Notes under the pieces: model-generated
Databases searched by the model: none
The model's input: only the letters and a program-made list of their open reading frames with translations
Told to the model about the DNA's origin: nothing
In this document: one piece after another, positions 16,068-25,630 of the stretch
Numbering within the stretch: position 1 is the stretch's first letter
Layout of the letters: each line of letters opens with the position of its first letter
Program-made: the position numbers and the translations under genes
Source of the DNA: a virus
Length of the DNA stretch: 37,260 nt
IMG/VR virus record: IMGVR_UViG_3300008625_000032
Coordinates: 1-37,260 of that record
Reading direction: 5' to 3' (one strand)

Positions 16068-16721
16068 CTAATCAGCAGTTACATTAACTGGTACATCAGC
16101 ATTGATTGTAACAGGTATAGTATATGTAGCACCAGTTTCATTACCGACTATGGTAAGTTGTGTATTGATATCAGACGACAATGTTCTTGCAATCAAGTCT
16201 ACTGATTTAGCTACAACGGTTATTGAATTTTTCCTATCATCATCACCAATGAATGTTGGGATAGTAGCTCCTTGAGCTGATACCTCACCACCTGCAGATA
16301 CCATCATACGACAAGCATCAGAGTTATGTAACACAAAAGTATACCCAAGAGTAGCGTCTGACGCGTTTCTTGTGTTCGGTGTTATTGTTTGTTTAACACC
16401 AGCTTTCTTAAATGTCATAGAAGCAGTTGTTAATTCAAGTATAGGCATCTTAGCTGTATTTTTAGGTAATGTTGTTAGTTTATATCTCATTACTTGATTT
16501 TCATCTGGTACAGCTTCAATTAATGGCATGTTCTCTATAACACTACCATAATAATTTGAACCAAGAGAATTAGTTACATCCCATAGTGTGTAATCTATTT
16601 CATCATCAGCTAATGCAAATTTTGTAATTTTAAATTCGTTTCGACCACGAGCCAATAGTTCTCGACCTTTTTTAGTTAGTATCGCGTCTACGGTTGTTGA
16701 AGAGTTATCTAAAAATCCCAT
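16068..16721 (-). CDS. Virion structural protein (MGFLDNSS...VDAILTKKGRE family)
   Basis: 217 residues beginning MGFLDNSSTTVDAILTKKGR, followed by FKITKFALADDEIDYTLWDV, an opening I recognise from structural proteins of marine T4-like phages. After it comes a beta-rich, Thr/Val-rich part ending in an Ig-like style strand series (VTINADVPVNVTAD). RBS GGAG lies 9 nt before the ATG. Two late-type boxes precede it, so it appears to head the operon 16721-13822. Its position in the virion is not evident. Confidence 0.7.
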   Translation of the reverse strand: MGFLDNSSTTVDAILTKKGRELLARGRNEFKITKFALADDEIDYTLWDVTNSLGSNYYGSVIENMPLIEAVPDENQVMRYKLTTLPKNTAKMPILELTTASMTFKKAGVKQTITPNTRNASDATLGYTFVLHNSDACRMMVSAGGEVSAQGATIPTFIGDDDRKNSITVVAKSVDLIARTLSSDINTQLTIVGNETGATYTIPVTINADVPVNVTAD

Positions 16722-16757
16722 ATTTCTTTCTCCAGTGATTAAATTTTCGTACTCATA

Positions 16758-16765
16758 TATAAATA
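16758..16765 (-). promoter_or_regulatory. Late-type promoter box TATTTATA (proximal) before the 16721 operon
   Basis: The minus strand reads CACATATTTATATATGAG, with the box ending 36 nt before the ATG at 16721. It matches the distal copy at 16810-16817 and the box at 35721-35728 across ATATTTATATATGA. Confidence 0.65.
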
Positions 16766-16809
16766 TGTGTCACCAATATTTTTGGTAAAAATAACATTTT
16801 TAATTCATA

Positions 16810-16817
16810 TATAAATA
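16810..16817 (-). promoter_or_regulatory. Late-type promoter box TATTTATA (distal) before the 16721 operon
   Basis: The minus strand reads TGATATTTATATATGAAT, 52 nt upstream of the proximal copy and 25 nt after the stop of the 2110-residue gene. The 14-base core ATATTTATATATGA is identical in both. Confidence 0.55.
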
Positions 16818-16841
16818 TCATTGATTTTGTTTTTTACGTTT

Positions 16842-19800
16842 TTATTCAACACTTAATTTAGAATCGCCTGATTCTTTTGTTGTTAAGATTGTTGGTGAAG
16901 TTATAGTTACCTCTATAACCTCTTTTCCGTCTGTAGTACCATCATCGGTTAACTTACATCCGTCAAAAAATAAATTTCTTAGTCCAGTAGAACTTTCGTA
17001 TATTGGTGTTACTTCTGCAATTTCTAAAGAAGATGAATTTGAGTGGAATCTTGCATGGTCTTTTATATTCATATTACCACCTCTATAAAAACTATTTTTA
17101 CTATTATAGAAATATTTTTCTTCTCTATGATATTCAGACGCTCTTGAACTACTAATAAATGGTGGTTCTACTTCTTCAAATATAGATTTACCATTTTGTC
17201 CACCAGAATATCCACCATTGTGACCTGCTATGTATGAACCACTATAAGTGTTATCACCTCTTGCATTATTAGTGAAACTATATAGTGATGGCATATGAAA
17301 TGTTTGATATGTATCTATTCCAGTTGATGAGTTTGGCCCGTATGTAGCAACTTTTGAATAATCTTCATAAGTACCAGTGAAAGTTAATACGTCTGTATTA
17401 ATATCTATACTACTTGTATAATCCCCGTATTCACCTTTTAAACCTGGATATATAGATTCACTAACAAAACCCTCAGTATCAACATATAATCCAAGTAAAG
17501 TAGGAACAATAGATTCACTAATAAATGATTGATAGTAATCTTGTGTACCATTAAGACCTGGTATTGCAGATTCACTAATAAAAGTTTGATAATAGTCACT
17601 TGTACCATTAAGTCCTGGTGTTGAAGATTCACTAATAAAAGTTTGGTAGTAATCTTCTGTACCAGTAAAACTTGGATACATAGATTCACTAATAAATCCA
17701 TCAGTATCAAGATATTGTCCACTAGCAGATTCGGCATAATTTAAATCAATAGAATCTTCCCAATAAGTATTTTCTCTTTCTGGTGGTTTACCAATTATAG
17801 CTTTAGAACGTTCAAATAAATTTGGTTCTATCAATGTACCTAAATGTGCATTAGCACGTGCAGGTATTAAAGATTTCATTTGTTCAAATATAGCTTTGTC
17901 GTAGAATTTTAAAATCCTTATATAATCCCAAAAATTATTTGGTGAATTATACTTCTGCCAATATATGTCTTTAATTTTTCTTAAACCACGATAATAAGTT
18001 TTAAATTGGTCTCTTGGGTCACCAATATAATCTGAAAAATCTAAATTACCCATTGAAAACATTATATCTTCATTGATAACATCAGTTGGAGCAAAATAAA
18101 TACCAAGTTTATTAGAATCGGTACTTGTTAAATCATATGCACTAACTTCGTTTCTACTATCTACTGATAATTTACTTCCGTAAATGAGTCTATTTTCTTC
18201 TACCCTAACTTTTGTAGCTCTTCTTATATGTGGTCCAGTATTTGGAACGAATAATTCATTCACATCTTCAGTATACGAGTAGTTACTTCTGTCTGGATAA
18301 TTTTTAGCACTACCACTTTGATAATAACTTTGGTCAGCACTTGTATCAAGAATATCAACAGAACCAGTTCCATGATTAACTTCTTTATTAAATGAATATC
18401 TTAGTACTAAATCCGTCCAAGATGCAGAAGGATGATTACCATCATACGCTTTTGGAGCTCTAACATGATTATCAAAGATTGATTCGGATAGTGCACTATT
18501 CCAATAACGAAATTCCATCATTGAACCAGTAAATTGATTACCAAATGTTCTTGACGAATCACCACCAATGTATGCTCTACCATCTTGTTGGAATCTATTA
18601 TTCATTCCTTGTGGAGCACCACCACCACGACCATCTACATTCAAACTTGCAGAAGATTGATAGTAAATTCTATTTCTTGTAGCGTCATATTTTTTAAGAA
18701 ATAACTCATAATCAATATTACGACTATTATCATCGTCTACCAGTGGTTCAGTACTTGCACTTTTCCTCGTTAACATTACAGACCAGAACTCGTTGTCGAA
18801 AACTGGTAACAATGAAGATGTTATTTCTGCGTTAGAAGAACTACCAGTTATAGCAAATGTTAAGTAACCATAGTTATCTTCTGAACCATCATCTTTTAAT
18901 GTAATTGCCCAATCAGTACCCTTTTGGTAAAGTACTTGTTTAAACTCTCCACTACCAGATTGTACAGCTCTAAATCTAAATTCTACCGTATCAGGTACTC
19001 TACCAGAATTTGTATCATCAACCCAAGTTGTTTCTACATTTTGACTACCATAAAAATCTAAAGACCTTCTAAATTTTCTAATTCTTTCCATTTGTGGATT
19101 TTGGTCTGGTAAAACTGGTCCACCATATTCTCTAACTCTTAATATTGTTGATGGTAAACCATAAACACTTACCAATCCTTTTAGAGCTCTAACAGAACCT
19201 TTAGTTTTTAAGAAGAAAGGCATATTAACTAATATACGATTCCAAATTTCTCTTGTAACATCCCTCTCAGATACGGCCGCTGATTGTATTGCTACATTAT
19301 CAGAACCTGATACTTCTATTCCAAGTTGATGTTTTGGTAAACTAATTAAATTTTTACCATCGTAAACTTTCCAACCAAATCCTTTAGCTACCTCATGTAC
19401 TAAATCTCTTGACAACCCTTCATCAACTTTGTTTGTACGATGATTAATATCAGTTAAACCCTTAGTATACAACCAAATATCATCAAAGTAATGTCCAGTC
19501 ATATCTACAAACTTAAAAAATTGTTCGTTTCTATCATCATCTCTAACGTGTAATGGTAAATTGTTTACTAACCTATCAAGATTCTTCCTGTCATACAAAG
19601 AAGCACTTTCATCATTACCACTCTTCCAAGCAAGATATTGACTTGACGTTGATGGAGCTAAAACATATGGATTAAGTAATGTTCCTGTTCCACTTTCTTT
19701 TGGCCAACTTGTATCATGAAATTCGCCAAGTGAACTTGTAGTATAAGATGAAGATTGAAAATACATATATTTTTCAAAACTATCAAATCCATTTTTTATC

Positions 19801-22800
19801 TGTCTTATATTACCTTCCGCACTTCTAATGTCGGAAGTAGAACCACTTATAGTTAATAATGATTGACTTAATGCATTATAATGTTCTATACGTTTTATTT
19901 TATATTCAAAGTTATCATATCTTCTTTGTATAGAACTAAATTTTATAAAATTTTCATATTGTGTGTAATCAATATTCAATTCCACACTTAAATCACTTTG
20001 ACTAACAAACGTATCTTCTAATTGACTTGCAACATCACTATTACTTGAAACTATTTGTTGTCTATTTTTAAAATCTGTAACTGATTTCTCAAATGGTAAA
20101 TCTTGACTCCAATAATTTGGAGCTCTTAAAACAATACCATCTATTTTATCATCAACAAAATCAATTAAATTAACTTTCTTTTGTACTGATGGTAACATTT
20201 CTCTTGATACATGAACAAAATCTTTTTCTTGTATAGAATCTGGTAATGGGTCATATAATTTAAAAATTACAGAATTTGGCCAATTATGAAATGTTAGATT
20301 ATCACTTCTAAAATTTGTAACCAATCCAAATCTATCTTTACCAAGATTAATTAATGTTCTTAAATCTCTTTTATCTTTTACTCTATAATGTACATCGGCT
20401 CTTTTAAATGGATATTCCCACTCTTTACCTTCTAACCACTCACCATCTTCAGTTTCATTTGGTGCAGGTGAACCAGGATTTCCCCATACGTGATTTTTTG
20501 CTATAGCTTCTTCTGCCCAACTTCTATCAACTCTAATTAATGTTGGTGACAACACATCTGTAATTTGTGCAACAAATGGTTCATACGTTGGAACATATTT
20601 TACATCATCAATCCAAATAATTTTATATGTTGTACTTATATTTCCACTATTATCCCTTACACTAGCTTTAACTACATAAGTACCAGGATGTCTATATCGT
20701 TTACGTTGTGTAAAAAGTTCATCATCCCAATATTTTTTATCTTCTAAAACAACATCCTTCTGTATTATATCAGAACCATCACCAAAATCAAATTCATAAT
20801 TTACTATTTGTCCATCTAAATCTTGGGCACCAATAACAAATGTCATTTCATTTTCTTTATCGGAAATATTTTCCTCTTTACCATATGCATATATAGTAAT
20901 TTGAGGTCTATCATTTGGAATTATAGTAACTTCTTGTGATGTAGTTTCAACATATGTTTCTAATCCATCTGTAAACAAAGTAGTTAATGCTACTTGGTAA
21001 ACACCAGGATGTCTATATATGTGTGGTGGTGGATAATCTTGTCCATCGGTTTCTTCAAAATCTCCATCACCCCAATCCCATAAATTTTTAATTGCTCTTG
21101 GTTCATCTCTTACAGCAATTTGTGTTTGAAATGTATCAACATCACCATCAACATATTTTAAATACATATTTACCGTATATAAACCAGCATTTTCATAAGT
21201 GTGTTCATAAGGTGTAATTACACCTGGTTCTAATAATTGTTGTGACCAAGTTCCATCACCCCATTGCCATAATATACTATCTACAATGTGTGGATAATAT
21301 AAACAAGAACCATCATCAATGGCTGCCCAAGGAATCCAATTCATAGCTCTATCATCTACACATCCATTTAAATTAGGTGGTGGTAATTCACTTGTAAATG
21401 GTAGTGGTGGAAATTCTGCTCGTGAAAATGGTGAAACAGTTCTACCACTTGTCAACCAAGATTGATAATCATTTAATTGGTCTTGTGAAATTTGACCTTG
21501 AGAAACAGCAGTTGTAAACCATTCATACAATGGATGTGGTTCTAAGTAAGCTCCTTGTATTATTTTATTATAATTTGGATTTTCTTCTTCTGTTGGATTA
21601 CCATCTGAATCTAATATAAATTCATCTGAATCATATAGTGGTAATATATCTGGCCCATAAATTTCTGTCCATGTAACAACTTCTTCTTCAAATGCATCTA
21701 TCGTATTTAAATATTCTTGTTTAGCTTGAATATACACTTGATGTAATTGAACAACTTGTTCAACTGGTATACTATTCGCATTAGCTATTGTACCATACGT
21801 GAGAGTATCTGTAGGGCCTCCATTTTCATCTAATTGTACGATACCTTCACCAGAAATTACATTACCAACTTCATCCATTCCATAGAGAATACCCTGTGGT
21901 ATCTGATTTGGTGGTTCAAAATCTTCTAATAATGGTTCGGCATATGAACCAACTTGAAATACAAATGGTTTTATTGCAACTTGTGGAACTGGTGATATTT
22001 TAAAATCACTTGCTACCCACTCGTTATAAGCTTGAATATCACCTGGTGTTAACCCGCCGATATTTAATTCTGTTTGTATCCACCAATTAGGTAAGGGTGT
22101 TTGTGCTGGTTGAATTTCTAATCCATTACTAAATGTAAATGTTGTTAATCCCAACGCGGCGAAATAATCATCACCAATAGCAACTTCTCTGATATCGGTT
22201 ATGTTAACAAAAAATGCTCCCAACCAATTAGGTGTACTAAATTCACTTGGTGGTTCAAATTTTACATCAACCCTATCACCTGGAACAATATCGTAAAATT
22301 CATTAGTAGAAGTTGATTGTAATGTATTTTCTTGTAAATTTATTATTGAATCACCAGTACTTGTTATCTCATAATAATCAACTTGATTATCCGTATATTC
22401 TACTACAACTGGGTCTATAGTTTCTACTTCTGTGGTTATATCTATTTCATATTGATTTTTAACAACTGCAGTAAAATTACCATCTACTATGGCGGCATTA
22501 CCACTATAAGATATTATCGAAAGGTCTTCCGGCCCGTCAGGCCCATCGAATCTAATTATATCACCAACTTTTAGTCCATACTTACTTGGAGCTTGACTTA
22601 CTATACTATCTCGAGCTTGTTGAACTTGACCTGAATATTCTGCCATAAATGGAGCTATAAGTTCAGGCGTTGTAGAATCAAGAAATATAATTTTATCACC
22701 ATGAGCTATTAATTTAGTAGTCTCATTTGTTGTAAATCTTTCTTCATCTTGGTCAATCGTATCAATTTCTGTTGTTAATGTTACAGCGTCTTGACCAAAA

Positions 22801-23174
22801 AATTCTGTAGCAGAAGTTGTATAAGAAGTATCAAGTCTAATTAATTTTGTTGAGTCTCTTTCAATAACAGTACCACGAACCCAAGTATCACTATCTGATG
22901 GAAAAACACCTGATGGTAATGGTGGGTCTGGTGGGTCTTCTACTGGTTCTTCATCTTGAACAGGTGGGTCTGTTGGTATTACTGGTGTATCATCATAATC
23001 TTCTGGTGGTGGATTTTCATCCAGTGGTGGTAAGTTGGATTGATTCGTATAATCTGGAACGTTCGCTGGTGGTGCATCATCACCTGTTGGATTGAAAGGT
23101 GTCTCATCCCATTCTTCATTCTCTTTATACATTTTAGGAATGATAGTATATAGTTTACCGCCCCATCGAAACAT
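16842..23174 (-). CDS. 2110-residue virion protein with PKD-like domains, LamG-like region and tandem repeats
   Basis: The largest complete gene here. Order: N-terminal tag MFRWGGKLYTIIPKM; Pro/Asp/Glu-rich linker (about 28-92); beta-rich region; DDGSC motif, GCVDDRAMNWIPWAAIDDGS (about 604-624); three PKD-like modules with WQWGDG, WDWGDG and FDFGDG (about 630-860); a long mixed region; a LamG/concanavalin-like part (about 1398-1581, with VEFRFRAVQSGSGEF and GSMMEFRYWNSALSE); five 19-residue repeats near 1820-1912 (YYQTFISESSTPGLNG type); Gly/Asn-rich C-terminus. PKD and LamG modules are usual in surface proteins and bind partners or glycans. Its place downstream of gp6- and gp25-like genes suggests a baseplate or fibre-hub component. 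No enzymatic motif was seen. Confidence 0.8.
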   Translation of the reverse strand: MFRWGGKLYTIIPKMYKENEEWDETPFNPTGDDAPPANVPDYTNQSNLPPLDENPPPEDYDDTPVIPTDPPVQDEEPVEDPPDPPLPSGVFPSDSDTWVRGTVIERDSTKLIRLDTSYTTSATEFFGQDAVTLTTEIDTIDQDEERFTTNETTKLIAHGDKIIFLDSTTPELIAPFMAEYSGQVQQARDSIVSQAPSKYGLKVGDIIRFDGPDGPEDLSIISYSGNAAIVDGNFTAVVKNQYEIDITTEVETIDPVVVEYTDNQVDYYEITSTGDSIINLQENTLQSTSTNEFYDIVPGDRVDVKFEPPSEFSTPNWLGAFFVNITDIREVAIGDDYFAALGLTTFTFSNGLEIQPAQTPLPNWWIQTELNIGGLTPGDIQAYNEWVASDFKISPVPQVAIKPFVFQVGSYAEPLLEDFEPPNQIPQGILYGMDEVGNVISGEGIVQLDENGGPTDTLTYGTIANANSIPVEQVVQLHQVYIQAKQEYLNTIDAFEEEVVTWTEIYGPDILPLYDSDEFILDSDGNPTEEENPNYNKIIQGAYLEPHPLYEWFTTAVSQGQISQDQLNDYQSWLTSGRTVSPFSRAEFPPLPFTSELPPPNLNGCVDDRAMNWIPWAAIDDGSCLYYPHIVDSILWQWGDGTWSQQLLEPGVITPYEHTYENAGLYTVNMYLKYVDGDVDTFQTQIAVRDEPRAIKNLWDWGDGDFEETDGQDYPPPHIYRHPGVYQVALTTLFTDGLETYVETTSQEVTIIPNDRPQITIYAYGKEENISDKENEMTFVIGAQDLDGQIVNYEFDFGDGSDIIQKDVVLEDKKYWDDELFTQRKRYRHPGTYVVKASVRDNSGNISTTYKIIWIDDVKYVPTYEPFVAQITDVLSPTLIRVDRSWAEEAIAKNHVWGNPGSPAPNETEDGEWLEGKEWEYPFKRADVHYRVKDKRDLRTLINLGKDRFGLVTNFRSDNLTFHNWPNSVIFKLYDPLPDSIQEKDFVHVSREMLPSVQKKVNLIDFVDDKIDGIVLRAPNYWSQDLPFEKSVTDFKNRQQIVSSNSDVASQLEDTFVSQSDLSVELNIDYTQYENFIKFSSIQRRYDNFEYKIKRIEHYNALSQSLLTISGSTSDIRSAEGNIRQIKNGFDSFEKYMYFQSSSYTTSSLGEFHDTSWPKESGTGTLLNPYVLAPSTSSQYLAWKSGNDESASLYDRKNLDRLVNNLPLHVRDDDRNEQFFKFVDMTGHYFDDIWLYTKGLTDINHRTNKVDEGLSRDLVHEVAKGFGWKVYDGKNLISLPKHQLGIEVSGSDNVAIQSAAVSERDVTREIWNRILVNMPFFLKTKGSVRALKGLVSVYGLPSTILRVREYGGPVLPDQNPQMERIRKFRRSLDFYGSQNVETTWVDDTNSGRVPDTVEFRFRAVQSGSGEFKQVLYQKGTDWAITLKDDGSEDNYGYLTFAITGSSSNAEITSSLLPVFDNEFWSVMLTRKSASTEPLVDDDNSRNIDYELFLKKYDATRNRIYYQSSASLNVDGRGGGAPQGMNNRFQQDGRAYIGGDSSRTFGNQFTGSMMEFRYWNSALSESIFDNHVRAPKAYDGNHPSASWTDLVLRYSFNKEVNHGTGSVDILDTSADQSYYQSGSAKNYPDRSNYSYTEDVNELFVPNTGPHIRRATKVRVEENRLIYGSKLSVDSRNEVSAYDLTSTDSNKLGIYFAPTDVINEDIMFSMGNLDFSDYIGDPRDQFKTYYRGLRKIKDIYWQKYNSPNNFWDYIRILKFYDKAIFEQMKSLIPARANAHLGTLIEPNLFERSKAIIGKPPERENTYWEDSIDLNYAESASGQYLDTDGFISESMYPSFTGTEDYYQTFISESSTPGLNGTSDYYQTFISESAIPGLNGTQDYYQSFISESIVPTLLGLYVDTEGFVSESIYPGLKGEYGDYTSSIDINTDVLTFTGTYEDYSKVATYGPNSSTGIDTYQTFHMPSLYSFTNNARGDNTYSGSYIAGHNGGYSGGQNGKSIFEEVEPPFISSSRASEYHREEKYFYNSKNSFYRGGNMNIKDHARFHSNSSSLEIAEVTPIYESSTGLRNLFFDGCKLTDDGTTDGKEVIEVTITSPTILTTKESGDSKLSVE
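17428..17712 (-). repeat. Five tandem 57-nt repeats inside the 2110-residue gene
   Basis: The plus-strand word gattca recurs at 17455, 17512, 17569, 17626 and 17683, exactly 57 nt apart. Each unit encodes 19 residues with the core F(I/V)SES..P.L.G. The inner three units are closest (SDYYQTFISES type); the outer two read DTDGFISES and DTEGFVSES. Boundaries are approximate. Confidence 0.85.
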
Positions 23175-23175
23175 C

Positions 23176-24162
23176 TTATATTCCTGCCATAGTAGTTAAA
23201 AATTTAAAATTACTTACCATATTTGCACTTGGTTTATAAATTGGTAAAGTTTTATTAAGTATTGGTCTTTTTTGTGCTTCATATGGAAGTAATGGTTCAT
23301 TTGGTCTTGGTATTTCATCTTGTATACCAGCCGCCATATATCTTGGGTCTTGCATTCTTGGTGTCATTATAACTCTACGTTCAATGTTAGTTATAAATCC
23401 TCTATCAAAAATAAATTCACCACCTACCATTTTTGGCGTCATTTGATGACTACGTGGAAACTCTGCTGGTGACCCAGCTAATCTAATCAATGTGCCACCA
23501 AAACCTTCTGATAAAGTCATTTCTGGACGAACTCTTTTCCCATCTGGCATACTTGTAGTAGTTACCCAACGTTTTATAGTTTGTCTTAAAGTATCAAAAC
23601 TTTCTTTATATTTATCACTCTCAATATTATTTGGAACGATTCTTAATTCTTTTCTATCATCTGAAATTTTATGAATCCAAGCACTATTATTCTTAATAAG
23701 TAATTCTCGTCTACTTTCAACTTCTTCACCTTTAACTCCACTATAAATTAAATTATCATCATCAATATACCAAGGTCTATCGGCTCTAGCAGGATATAAT
23801 CTTTTAGGGCCTGTATAAACTTCGTTATTATCAGCATAAACTAATATAGTTTCATCAGTTCCAAATTCTTCTCTTAAAAAATTATATTTAACTTGATACT
23901 TACCTCTTACATAACCAAGACTTCTTAAATCATTACCAGGTTTTAATATCACTTGGTTGTTTTCTACTTCATAATCTTTAGTAATAAAAGTTTCTATTAA
24001 AGTTTTACCTTGTTCATCATAAACATTACATTCAATATAATCGTGTACACCAGGCGTACCATTAAGAAATGGTGGCCAATCATAACCTGGCATCCCAGTT
24101 TGTCTATTCCCACCTACCTCTAAAAGTTGTGCATCTTTTTTCTTTAATCTATGTGTAGCCAT
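23176..24162 (-). CDS. Virion structural protein of the tail/baseplate operon, unknown
   Basis: 328 residues, MATHRLKKKDAQLLEVGGNR onwards. It is mixed alpha/beta and charged, with a run of strands (LIETFITKDYEVENNQVILK; ETILVYADNNEVYTGP) and a Pro-rich end (RPNEPLLPYEAQKRP). No signal, membrane segment or catalytic motif is apparent. It lies 1 nt from the giant PKD gene and directly after the nucleotidyltransferase-like gene. The operon position argues for a baseplate or tail component, or an assembly factor of the PKD protein. I do not recognise the family. Confidence 0.6.
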   Translation of the reverse strand: MATHRLKKKDAQLLEVGGNRQTGMPGYDWPPFLNGTPGVHDYIECNVYDEQGKTLIETFITKDYEVENNQVILKPGNDLRSLGYVRGKYQVKYNFLREEFGTDETILVYADNNEVYTGPKRLYPARADRPWYIDDDNLIYSGVKGEEVESRRELLIKNNSAWIHKISDDRKELRIVPNNIESDKYKESFDTLRQTIKRWVTTTSMPDGKRVRPEMTLSEGFGGTLIRLAGSPAEFPRSHQMTPKMVGGEFIFDRGFITNIERRVIMTPRMQDPRYMAAGIQDEIPRPNEPLLPYEAQKRPILNKTLPIYKPSANMVSNFKFLTTMAGI

Positions 24163-24651
24163 TTAAACTTCCAATAAAATTGGTTTATTTTTATAAGTTC
24201 TTTTCATCTGTTTTTGTGTTGGATATACTTTAGAAAACTTATATAGGTTAGGATAAATCTCTTCAGAAGAAGTCCAATCTGTTATTAAATTTCCATTTTG
24301 TATAATTTTATTTCCTACCACAATTTTTGTTACCTTTTTTAATTTTTTTGATTTTGTATAATCTAATGGTTTCTTATCCCACCAACAAATATCAATAAAA
24401 ATATTTTCTTCAACACCTAATTTTATAGCATCTAACATTAATTTTTGTAACTCTGAATAAATTGGTTTGTTTGTTAAAACTATATCAATATCCAAAGTTT
24501 TCCAATTTTCTCTAAACCCACTTGCTAACCAAACATTATATTTATCAACATTTTTTAATTTAAAAAATTTAGTTTTCCATTCACTAAACTTATGTAATGT
24601 TGGTGGCTGTAAATTACAATCAAACTTATAATTTCCATATTGCCAAATCAT
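24163..24651 (-). CDS. Nucleotidyltransferase-fold (MNT/Pol beta-like) candidate in the tail operon
   Basis: 162 residues. VWLASGFRENWKTLDIDIVL resembles the superfamily pattern hG[GS]...DhDh, with Gly45 and the pair Asp54/Asp56; a helix follows (SELQKLMLDAIKLG) and then NIFIDICWWD, where Asp87 can be the third carboxylate. This strand-helix-strand spacing fits a minimal nucleotidyltransferase. Phe46 stands where Ser is usual, so nucleotide binding may differ. The rest is Lys-rich with a Thr/Lys end. Start and stop overlap neighbours (TAATG type), so expression is coupled to structural genes. It may be an enzyme that modifies a protein or a domesticated fold with a structural role. The call rests on motif reading. 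Confidence 0.5.
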   Translation of the reverse strand: MIWQYGNYKFDCNLQPPTLHKFSEWKTKFFKLKNVDKYNVWLASGFRENWKTLDIDIVLTNKPIYSELQKLMLDAIKLGVEENIFIDICWWDKKPLDYTKSKKLKKVTKIVVGNKIIQNGNLITDWTSSEEIYPNLYKFSKVYPTQKQMKRTYKNKPILLEV

Positions 24652-25628
24652 TAACTACCTCCATAATCATCATCAGCTTGCTGGGATTGTACTTGTTCTA
24701 ATCTCCATTGATAACTACCTTGTCCTATATCAACTGTGATACTTACTCCACCCATAAGTTCTTGAAGTGCTAATGGTGTTTTCATGAAATGATAATTTTT
24801 AGTTTTTACTCTAAGTTGTATAGTATCACCTGGATTTACTTCTTGTTGTTGGGTTTTCCAAGCACCATCATTTAATTTAAACTGTGCCTCAAGATGTTGT
24901 GGTTGTCTAATGCTAGCCATAACTTGTTGATTTATACCAGTTATACTTCTGACGCCACTCGTAATAAAATTTGGTAAATTTCCCATGTCAAATTCCACAA
25001 TTGGAAAAACAAAGTTATCTGGTTCTAAACGTGGTACATCATCAACATCTGGTGTTGGTGTTGGGGCTGGTATAGTGTATCCACCTTCAATTATTTGTTC
25101 GCCAGCATTAATAGCACCTGGTGGAGCGAGATTAAAAACAGAATAGTCTACACCAAATTGAACTGGGACATCAACCTTACCATTGTCCGCCGCTACAATT
25201 TGAGTAACAAGTGTTTCTACAATTTGTGGTGAAGGTACTAATTTATAATGAGCCGCTTTAATAGTCTCTGGTGGTAATTGTTGTCTAGCTGGTGCAATTG
25301 CAATAGAAAAGTCATTACTCATTATACCATCAATAGATAATCTAAAATTACCATTACCTAACTCTACAACATCATCCGCAGATAAAATGTATTGTCCAGT
25401 AGATGGGTCTACACTATCAGAATAAACTAATTCTAAACTTGTATTACCAGATATTGTAGATATTATTTTAAATACTTTTAAATCTACAGCATTAGCAGGT
25501 ACTTGTACTTCAGTAGTTCCAGTTGGAACTTCACTTTGTCTTTCTTCATCATCCAACCAATCGAAATCTATCATCTTTAATTGAGTGGTTTTATTTTTAC
25601 CACCCCATATTATTTTATTATTTTTCAT
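24651..25628 (-). CDS. Virion protein with WGG N-terminal tag
   Basis: 325 residues. The first 25 residues (NNKIIWGGKNKTTQLKMIDF and an acidic stretch) resemble the start of the 96-residue neighbour and of the 2110-residue PKD protein. The body is beta-rich, with possible Ig-like strands, a Pro-rich linker (YTIPAPTPTPDVDDVPRLEP) and a C-terminal half ending DDDYGGS, similar to DLDFGGS in the 96-residue protein. No catalytic motif. It is probably a baseplate or fibre-attachment component. Translation is coupled to the next gene by TAATG. Confidence 0.65.
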   Translation of the reverse strand: MKNNKIIWGGKNKTTQLKMIDFDWLDDEERQSEVPTGTTEVQVPANAVDLKVFKIISTISGNTSLELVYSDSVDPSTGQYILSADDVVELGNGNFRLSIDGIMSNDFSIAIAPARQQLPPETIKAAHYKLVPSPQIVETLVTQIVAADNGKVDVPVQFGVDYSVFNLAPPGAINAGEQIIEGGYTIPAPTPTPDVDDVPRLEPDNFVFPIVEFDMGNLPNFITSGVRSITGINQQVMASIRQPQHLEAQFKLNDGAWKTQQQEVNPGDTIQLRVKTKNYHFMKTPLALQELMGGVSITVDIGQGSYQWRLEQVQSQQADDDYGGS

Positions 25629-25630
25629 TA

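Noticed and set aside
17438-17737. Leu/Val-rich 99-codon minus-strand ORF over the 57-nt repeats
   Set aside because: It is a second frame of the repeat kept open by periodicity; composition is unlike a real protein and it lacks an RBS.
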